64,000 nucleotides of DNA. Source: Phanerodontia chrysosporium (lineage: Eukaryota; Basidiomycota; Agaricomycetes; Polyporales; Phanerochaetaceae). Made by a program: the position numbers and the translations under genes. The notes under the pieces were generated by a model, which worked only from the letters and a program-made list of their open reading frames with translations, was not told where the DNA came from and did no database searches. Position 1 is the stretch's first letter. Every line of letters begins with the position of its first letter. The stretch spans positions 1,364,001-1,428,000 of the forward strand of contig MJGA01000005.1 of NCBI GenBank assembly GCA_001910725.1. Direction: 5' to 3'. Shown in pieces: positions 55,799-64,000 of the stretch.

Positions 55799-58700
55799 TC
55801 ACCGTCCGCCGTCAGCAGTCTCGCGGCGATGAGAGCGGATGGTCGAGTCGCCTTTCGCGCTCGGTGGAGGCTCTTCACTCTCCTCGATGGTCTCCTGGTC
55901 TGGCTGGCCCTTCCACTTGCCCTTCGCGCGGCTCGGGTGGTCATCATCAGGGACGCCAGCCGACAGTGCACGCTCGAGCGCCTTCTCGCCGCGCTTCTTC
56001 AGGCGAAGATTCATCGCGGCCCGCAGGGAGTCGATGTACGACTCGTACTTGACGATCTCGGTGAGGATCCACTGCGACCGCTTCTCCCAGTTGGCGAGAG
56101 CCTTGGCGGCGTTGGAGGAGCGCGCAGGGTACTGTACGGATCATGAGCAACATATCAACGCGATAACGGAGGAAGTACGTACAAGGTTCATCATCGGGCC
56201 CCTCAGTTCGTTGTGCTGAACCAAATCATCCTTGAGAGCCGCGACGTGCTTCTGGAGGGCATCCATTTGGGTCTCCTCGTCGTGCGTACTGGGGACAGTC
56301 GGAGGCATTGGGGGTTTCCAGTCATTGATGATAGTACGATCCGACCAGGGAGACTTATCTCCTCGCACGGTGGCGACGAAGTCCTTCTTGCTGTACTTGC
56401 TCTTCCCGCTGCGACCACTCTTTGTGCTAACAGCATCCGAAGCATCTGGCTCAAGGACCCGGTTCCAACCGTACTCCATGTTTGAGACGCCTCCGGTAAG
56501 GGGTTCTTTGCTCGTCCGGGCCGCCCAATAGTTGCATGTCTGAACCCATTCGTTGACGAGTTCTTCCGTGCCAGCCTGGAAGAAGTAGACACCGCCATTT
56601 GCCAAGGTAAGAACCATACAATGAGGCCGTTGTCTGTTATATCCGGGCGGAGGTAATGAATGCGCTAATGAATGGGCCAACTGGACAGTTCCCACAGGCT
56701 GGGCATTTTCCTAGACAGATATTAGACTGATTGGTGACAGCGAAGTGTGATACCAACTTACCAGCCAATTGCCTCCGCCCACTACATTCGCGCTCCCAAG
56801 ACTGTGGTCTCCAAAGACGAACATGCTGAGCTCGCCCTTCTGAATGACGACGAAGACGTCCATCCAGGCCTTCGACTTTGCCCTCTTGCCCGTTGACTCC
56901 CAGTACTGTTTCCGGCAGAGCATACCCTCCTTCGCCCATGGAGGTCCGAGGAGTGCAAGCTCTTCGTCGCTGATGCTGATTTCGGTGGATATCGAATGAT
57001 CGCTCCTGGTACTTTGCGCATCGTCCTCTTGGGCCTCGCGAATGATGGTGTGCGACAGATTGGAAGCAAACCCAAGTGTCGGTGTTAGGAAGGAGGCAGT
57101 TGAGGCATGAATGCCTTCGTGTGAGGTAGCGAAGCTCGGCGCGGGACTGGCTCTGCCGTCAGTAGAGCCGCTGGCAAGCGTATGGGCTGTAACCGCCTTG
57201 TGGGGACAGGATAGATTGGAGCCCGCGAATGCTGCCACGCTTCAGGGTCGTCAAGCGATCGCTCTGCTGACCTCGCATGCTGAGGTTGCGAAGCATCGTT
57301 CCATGAGGACTCAATGACGACGTAGAGGAGCGCGCCATCGCTATGCTACCGGTAGGCTGTAGAATTTGTTGGGTCTTGACGGAGTTGTAGATTTCCTACA
57401 GAGCTGTTCAGCAAATCACATGACGCACTTCACAGGACCGAACTTGCCTTCAACAAATCCTCCATTTCCCCCTCCCATTTCCGGTCGTACATAACAGCAG
57501 GCGTTCCAGAGTCGGAGCTCTTGCCATCACGGACAGACACTACGGACACCACGCTCTCATTGATTGGAGTCTGCGGCTGCGTGCCCGACGTATCTGTTGA
57601 GGCAGAAGTCAGTTGGCCCGAGGATGCCGCCTTGCTACCCAGGTTCGAGAGGAACGCCTCGCGAGTGACACTACTCCAGCTAGTCATACTATCGCTGCGC
57701 TTGATCGTGCGTCCCAGGGGCGGTCCGCTGTCACTGATGTCCGAACCGCACGCACGCTGCTCCAGTCATCGTTCGCGAGGTCTGATGACGATCCGGGCTG
57801 AACCTGCAGCTGGATGGTGCCGAGTGTATTGCGGATGAACTGCTGCCGCGACATCCGCGATGTCAACTCTGCGACGTGCAGATCCGTATTGAGCAGCAGC
57901 AGGAGTATGTCACAGCATGCACAACACCTGTAACATAAGTGAGCATAGACCCCACCTAACAGAGAGTGAACACGGCGTACTGGCGCTGCCAAGGATGCTA
58001 GTGGGGTTGCATTCCCAGTAACGGCGGGCAAACTGCTCCAGGATGCGATCTACTTGCTGTGTCTCAGCTTTGAGGAAGAGCTTCCCACAAAGCCGGCGGA
58101 AAGCATTGTCCAGTCGTAGCCCTGTAAAGTCGAAGTAGTCCATGTAGTATCGCAAAGCGATCCTATTGATAGGGCTCCTACAATCACGCAGTTCAGAATA
58201 TGGCTTGAGCCAACGGGGAGGAAGATCACGCACTGTCCACCAAGCCACTCAGCAATCTTGTCTCTAGCCATGAACTCTTCATCTTCCGCCCAGCACCGGG
58301 CCGCAAGCTCTTCGCCTCTCGCCTTCATGTCGCCGGTCTCCTCGTTCTTGTTTGGCGAGAAGCTGGCCGAGAACCTGGTGATGAGGAGGTCGTTCGCTGC
58401 AAGATCTTGCTGGGAGGCAGCAGAGAGACCTGAAACTGTACAATTGCCATCAGCCGGTATGCTGGGGTTCAAACACATCTGGGAACGCACAGTTTCGCCT
58501 CGTATCACGTACATCCCGAGCTGGCACGAGAGATGGCTCCGAGCTGGATGCCGTTGAACGATGCTGGACGCGAAGACGGTTCTCGTCCCGTATAGGAGAG
58601 GGTATATAGGTAAGCGAGGTCACCGCGCTCCGTGCAGGTGATCTGGGGCCGTGCCGCACCCCAGCAGCGCGCGAGGAGCCGACGTTGGACGCAGAGCCCG

Positions 58701-60582
58701 AGCGCGTCCGGACCACACTAGCGTTCATCTTCTCCAGAGACGGCTGCTGTACGGTTAATGTCGGCGGACTGGCGATGCTGGGGTCCGTGGCTGAGTGCTT
58801 AGGCACTGGTCTGTCGGAATCGAGGTTGTGCAACAACGTGGGGAGCACATTGTCGCTGTGGGAACGGACAGACAGACGTTTCCGCGAGGGTGTGGACGGG
58901 TCCTTGAGATCCAGCAGGGCGGTCGAGATGGGATCAAGCTGGAGCAGTTCGCCTTGAAGTCCGTCATGATGCTGTTCCAGTCTGAGCTTCCAGAATCACG
59001 GGACAGCTGCGACGACATGCTGGGTCGCGGGAGGTTCGTGCTCGTCGAGCTGGAGGACATGACACGCTTGAGGTCAACGTCACTGACGCTCATACTACGT
59101 CGCTTGTTGCGCGTGGGAACCACGCCGCTCGCCTTGACTGTGTCGTGCGTGACTGTTCCAGTTGGCGACGGCGTGCGAGCGCGCGGCTTCACGACGACCA
59201 TGGACATCGAGTGATCCACGGTGTCTTCTATTTCGGTATCGCTGTCGGTGTCATTAAGGTCAGGGGTGATGTCCGGTAGTGGTTTGTGGAGGTCGAGAGA
59301 AGACGATGGGCTCGAGAATACGTCGGACTCAAAGCTCTTGGCAGGCTCCCTGTGGGCCTGTGGGAGCGGTGGCACTGGCGGCACCGGTGGCGGGAAGGCA
59401 TCGAACACAGCAGGCGCAGTATACGAACTACCGCTGCTCGACTGGGAAGTGACAGTCCTCTGTCAGACTCGCTTGAGCACACGAGGCGCGACGGCATATA
59501 GCATGCGCGCAGACGAACACTCACCGAACGCTCACGGGTCGAGGACGTGCCCAGCATCTTGCCCAGGAAGGCAGTGGTCTTCGCCCTGACGGACGACTTG
59601 CTTGGCTGCTCGAGACATCGTCAGCGAACACTACTACCCTTTGTGGTACCACACTACCTTAGATATGCCGCCGTCTCTCATCGAAGCCATCGAGCGTGGG
59701 CTCGTCAGCACCCAATCCGAGCTCGGTGTGCCCCCCGTTCCCACCCGCAGCTTTGTTTTGGAGCCGGGCGTGCCTGCCGGGGAGGCGCATGCTGCAGAGC
59801 TGGACGAGCCCGCGGTGGCAGACCTCTGGCGTTCGCGGCTGCTGCCAGAGTCTCTGGACCCGGTGGGCGCGAGGCGGTTCGCGGACGGCGAGTTGGTGCT
59901 GGTGCTCCTGCTCGCGCCGGCCTCTTTGTTTTTACTCTTGCGCAGGAGCGTGGCGAGGTCCGGGCTGCTTGCGGTGCCAGGCGAGCGGTACATCGAGCGA
60001 CGTTTCGTCTGGAGATCGGTGTCTTCCTGGGCGTCGTAAAAGATCTCGCGGCTCGAGTAGGACGACGAGGAGTCGCGCGACGGCAGGGGCGCCGCACGGC
60101 TGCTGGGTGAGGGCGTCGGAGGGACTATGGTGGGCGTCGCAGGCTGCACGCCTATGAGGGGTGTTTTGGGCGGGGGGTCTGGCGACGAGAAGGGGCTCGA
60201 GGAGCTGAAGGAAGTGCTTGAAGTATCCAGTACTCCGAGAGCGTCGACGTCGAGACTTTCTTTGAGGACAACGGTCCCTTCAGCACGGAGAGCCTGCTCA
60301 AAGTCCAAGTCTGTTCTTGACACACGGCGGCTCGCTAGTCCATGGACGTCCTTTGGCCCAACCGGTTGGAGACCAGCGGGAAAAGATGTAGGCGGCGGAG
60401 GCGACCGCGGGGATGGCTGTCGGAATAACGAAGCCAGGTTGTGAGGGAAATGAGGCGAGTGCCGCGGTCGCTGCCAGGCCAGGCGGTGGTCGCCTGTGGT
60501 CGCTTCCACCCCGTCGTTGATCTCGCCCACGCGCCAATCAGAAGGTCTGCACTTTGCAGCCGCCGCTCGCACCAAAAGACAT
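55799..60582 (-). CDS. Sec7-PH domain Arf guanine-nucleotide exchange factor (EFA6/Yel1-like)
   Basis: Sec7 proteins activate Arf GTPases; the Sec7-PH pairing is that of EFA6/PSD and yeast Yel1, which act at the plasma membrane. A 10-nt first exon (60573-60582) joins a long Ser/Pro-rich N-terminus (PFSSPDPPPKTPLIGVQPAT, KTTAFLGKMLGTSSTRERS). The Sec7 domain includes DEEFMARDKIAEWLGG, INRIALRYYMDYFDFTGLRL, KLFLKAETQQVDRILEQFAR with the catalytic Glu, RYWECNP and YSLLLLNTDLHVAELTSRMS. A linker (LKRGSIRGLQSIL) leads to the PH domain (WAKEGMLCRKQYWESTGKRA, AWMDVFVVIQKGELSMFVFG, ELVNEWVQTCNYWAARTS) and a C-terminal coiled coil (MDALQKHVAALKDDLVQHNE). One base is missing near 58955. A second frame change near 57175 fits one extra or two missing bases. 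The stop is at 55799-55801. Confidence 0.87.
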
Positions 60583-60843
60583 TATTCTCGTGAAATATAC
60601 AGCGTGTTCTTTCGACGAATAATCTATGGGCTCTACGCTCGTGTTCGTACAGAGAAGCAAGAAAAGAAAAGAGCATCAAATGGCATGGCATGAGGGTCGA
60701 GCAAGGGGACAGGAGGGAAACCGCAGCAGATCCGTTACACATTCTAATGAGAACATTACATAGAAGAACAACCCGCGCCCAAAACTGCGAGAGATGGTAT
60801 CGAAAGGAAGAGACAAAGGAAAGACATATGCACGCTCGTGAGA

Positions 60844-63800
60844 TTACATACCGACGTTACTCTCGTCACTGTCCTTGCGCGAAGAAGAAGAGGTAGAGAT
60901 CTGCGGCCCCGCCGAAGTCCGTCGCTGCCGCTTCATGGCGAGCGTGCCCCCGCGGCACTCCCGCCGATGCGGCTCGTAGGCGACAGCCGCGAACCCGCGA
61001 GCCCGCTCGGCATCGCGCTCGTGGTCGAGGACCGGGGCCGCGTCCCGGAGGCTGCGAGCTTCGGCAGCGATGCGCCCTTACGCGATGCACTGTGTGGCGT
61101 TCCAGACGCGCGATTCCTGTCCGCGCCCGGCGCTGTCAGCACCTCGCGTACGACCGCGGAGTAAGAAACACGACCACGCACCGTTTCTTGATGACGTCCG
61201 TCTTGAGCGACAGTGGGCGGACGACTCCGTGCAGTTTCTACGGGAGTCCGCGTCAGCAAGCGCGCCGCGGCGCAGGACACGGGGGCGACCACTTACAAAG
61301 AACAGGCCGCACGCATTACACAGCGGCTGGCCCTCAGGGTCCCGCCGCCAGAGCGGGGTGTTGGTCGTCTGGCAGTTCGTACACACGGTCGGTGATCCCT
61401 CGCCCTCCTCGTTTCCTTTCGAAGGTTGTCCTGACGTGCCAACCGAGAGCTCCGGCGTGCTCCTGTCAGGAGACATGAGTACCATCCGCTTATCGCGCAT
61501 GACGTCGCTACTTACCCTTTCCGCTGGTTGCCCCGCGCGGCAGTTTCCAGTCTCTTGGTTGAAGAGATCTTCCGCGCAGGACGAGCGCCGTTCGAGAGGC
61601 CTTCCACAGATGGCGGTGTCGAGGCGTTCGAGGTGATGTACGGCTCGGGCGAGGCGTTGGAGCTCGAGTTGACGCCGTTCCCCCAGCCATCGCTTGATGG
61701 GCTTGGGTGGAAGCTCTGGAACGGGCCCTCGGGATGCTCGAGGGGGAGGATCTGCGTGGGGTCGACGTGGGTGTATGGATGGTGGCCGATCGATGGGTGT
61801 TCCATGTTGGCGTACATGCCCATTCCCATGCCCATCAGCGAGTAGTCGAGGCCGGGATCATCGAGCCCCGCCAAGTTGGCGACGTTCAACTGAGCGTAGC
61901 CCTCGGCTACTGCCGCCGACGCTGCAGCGGCAGCGGCAGAGAGCCCCTCGTTGCCCTGGTCGATTGGCGAATAGGTGCCGCTGAGACGCAGGGGGTCATG
62001 ATAACGGTGGTCCGGCAAGCTGGGCTTGTGATGGTGCCCGATGCCGTGCTGCATCACCGGTGCTGAGGCAGGGAGGTCCAGGAAGTGGTCATACGGGTGG
62101 AATGAGAAGTTGAACGCCGTCCTGGGGATCCCAGACTCGACGTCGTGCGCATCTAGAGGCACTGTCGTGTCCAAGCCAACGGGGTCGCCACGCAGCATAC
62201 TCTCTGCATGTGGTGCGTCCGCACGCCGCTTCGTGCCAACAAGCTTTTCAGGGGGCTGTGGCTTGCCGTTAACCTGATGTCGACCACTCACCCCGGTGAA
62301 GAACCCCTCCTTCTCTACTGTGTGGTCAAAGCTCGTCTTCCGTACACGCTTGGGGAAGCCGGTCACCTCCTCGGGCGAAGGTGCACTCGATAAGCTGTGC
62401 CGCGGGAATCCCTGGAGCCCCAGCGATGGCAGTGAGGCTGGATGTCCAACGGGGCTGGTCAGCGCCGAGAACGGGGGCAGATCAGGGAAGTGATGGTGCT
62501 CTGCGTGGGTCTCATGGACGGCTGCCAGAGGCATATGCGACGTCGTAGGACTCCGGCGGGCGGACGCAGAGGTCGGAATGGGTTTGGTGGGGGACGACGG
62601 GCCTTTCGGCGGAGAGGAACTGGGGAACTTGAACTGGTTCTGCTCCGAGAGCAGTCCCCCCATGGGAGGACGGGAGCGAGAGCGACTAGCCGGGCGCCAA
62701 TCCATAGGCACACGCGAACGTGATCTGCTCATGGCTCGCCAGTCCATGGGCACTTCGCTATATTGCGACATTATCCACTGAGAAGACCAAACAGATCGAA
62801 ATAAAAAGCCACGTACTCGGTGTCTTCCACCCCGTCCTGATTCGTGCCGTCAAAGCCCACTACTTTCACCCTCGCTTTGCCCTTCGACCTTCCCCGCTCT
62901 GAATCTTCCGGCCCTGGGGGGCCCGGGGTGGCGCCGGGTGACCGACTTGAAGACGGCGACGTATCTGCACTCTCCAGAGTCTCTGCAGGCTTCTCCTCCT
63001 TGACAGTGATCTTCTCTTCCGCTCTGGCCTTGTCCTCATCCTCTTTTTTCTTCTTCAACGCCAACGCCATCATCCTCCATGTCAGGTTCTCCATCCGCTG
63101 TCCGTGCGGCAGGTTCGCCTTCGTCTTGGCGTACATCTTCCAGACTTGCGTCGCCAGAGGATCTTCCTTCGCCAGCTTTTCTGGGTCGACATCCTCAGCG
63201 CGCAGCTCGGCAGCCTTCAAGTCGGGAGAGCCAGAGACGACTGGACTCGGATAAGACACGTCATTGAGCGTAGGTTTCCGCGGGAAGAGGTCGTCCTGGA
63301 ACAGATCCGGGAACTTTCGACTAGACAGCGGACTGCTGGCGGACGTTGGGGCGGTTGAACGACCCGATTCGCCGTAAGTTGACGAGCTAGCAGATGATCC
63401 GCTGACGGTGTCCTGCATGAGATGAGCGGGAATTGCCAGCTGGTTCAGGGGAGGGAAGGGCTGTTCTGGGAAGTTCGGTGACGAAGGTGTCGTCGATGCT
63501 GGGGACATCCATAACGAGGGCGGCAAGGTGCTGGGCGGAGAATGGATCTCCGAGAAATGAGATTGTGAGGGATACCCGCTCGAGAATGCGTCAATGGGCG
63601 CATCACCGATGCCAAAGTGGTTGTTGCCCCTGTACGCCGCTTGATCAAACGCCTGGGTGCTGGCCGACGTGCGCCTCTCTTGCAGGTTCGCATTCATGTC
63701 GGTCATGGTCATACCGGCATCTAGTGCTGCAGCGTTCCTGAACTGAGCACGGTGTCACATGAGATGGAAAGGGGAAACGCACCTGGACCTGGGGACCTGC

Positions 63801-63987
63801 GCTTCATGTACGAGACACTTCCTGGATTCGAGCGAACGTGACCGGATGGGATGCGCTGGGAGATCGGAAGCGCAGAGTTCATAGACGGCCAACCGCTGTT
63901 TCCCCCCTGACCGTAGACGGCTCTCGGGAACTCTTTGGCGTAGGCCGAGGCTCTCTGACTCGACATGAGTTCGGTGGGCGATTGCAT
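60844..63987 (-). CDS. AreA/NIT2-like GATA-type nitrogen regulator
   Basis: AreA/NIT2/Gln3 proteins activate nitrogen-source genes when preferred nitrogen is scarce. The first visible ATG, 63987 ([20 protein letters not shown]), is 13 bp from the window edge, so an upstream exon cannot be excluded. The fungal GATA-factor N-terminal domain (DUF1752) is clear: [20 protein letters not shown] and [19 protein letters not shown]. Then come [19 protein letters not shown] and a long low-complexity region with an Ala run. The single zinc finger is [20 protein letters not shown] with [20 protein letters not shown] across an intron. The C-terminus reads [14 protein letters not shown] and DSDESNVGM, stopping at 60844-60846; one G is missing near 60945. 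The C-terminal residues differ from the AreA end that binds the repressor NmrA. Confidence 0.88.
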
Positions 63988-64000
63988 TGCACGCGAGGGC

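Noticed and set aside
1..64000. Transposons, CRISPR arrays, viral insertions or a secondary-metabolite cluster
   Set aside because: No transposase, integrase, reverse transcriptase, long terminal or inverted repeats, spacer arrays or core biosynthetic enzymes were seen. The single P450 has no cluster partners.

Overview
The window is a gene-dense stretch of nuclear chromosome from a filamentous basidiomycete, most likely an Agaricomycete (a wood-decay, Polyporales-like fungus is my best guess). The signs are GC-rich coding sequence, many GT-AG introns of about 45-65 nt, a thaumatin-like secreted 'glycopeptide', a small hydrophobic protein starting MGAIFSAIG, a eukaryotic P450, Zn2Cys6 and AreA-type GATA factors, and meiosis, complex I and Arf-GEF genes. 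No bacterial features, rRNA, convincing tRNA, CRISPR array, transposase or reverse transcriptase was seen. I recognise about 27 protein genes; coordinates are CDS extents including introns.

Layout. 1-8.3 kb: the end of a DUF2264 protein, an XPA-C-like protein head-to-head with the replication factor Ctf4/AND-1, and a mitochondrial TFB-type methyltransferase. 8.9-13.2 kb: two tandem aldehyde dehydrogenases. 13.4-21.1 kb: a multipass membrane protein, an SSU1/TehA-type exporter, a long disordered protein and a single-pass surface protein, all on the minus strand. 21.8-27.8 kb: 3-methyladenine DNA glycosylase, two small proteins, an uncertain locus and complex I subunit NDUFS7. 28.5-35 kb: a conserved disordered fungal protein, an auxin-efflux-type carrier and Mnd1. 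36-41 kb: a Zn2Cys6 regulator and a PP2C phosphatase. 41.6-49.8 kb: an eIF5-mimic (BZW/5MP) and two protein kinases. 51-55.5 kb: the secreted glycopeptide and a cytochrome P450. 55.8-64 kb: a Sec7-PH Arf exchange factor and an AreA/NIT2-like GATA factor.

The genes do not form one pathway or a biosynthetic cluster. A modest theme is genome maintenance and meiosis (XPA-C-like, Ctf4, MAG1, Mnd1); two ACGCGT (MluI cell-cycle box) motifs lie in the short shared promoter of the XPA-C-like/Ctf4 pair. I found no convincing undescribed multi-gene system.

Reading caution: about twenty apparent frame breaks interrupt otherwise well-conserved genes. Nearly all are explained by one missing base, often in a G/C run, which points to consensus errors in a long-read assembly rather than to pseudogenes. 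Products are therefore described as the intact proteins they appear to encode. Exon boundaries were assigned by eye.
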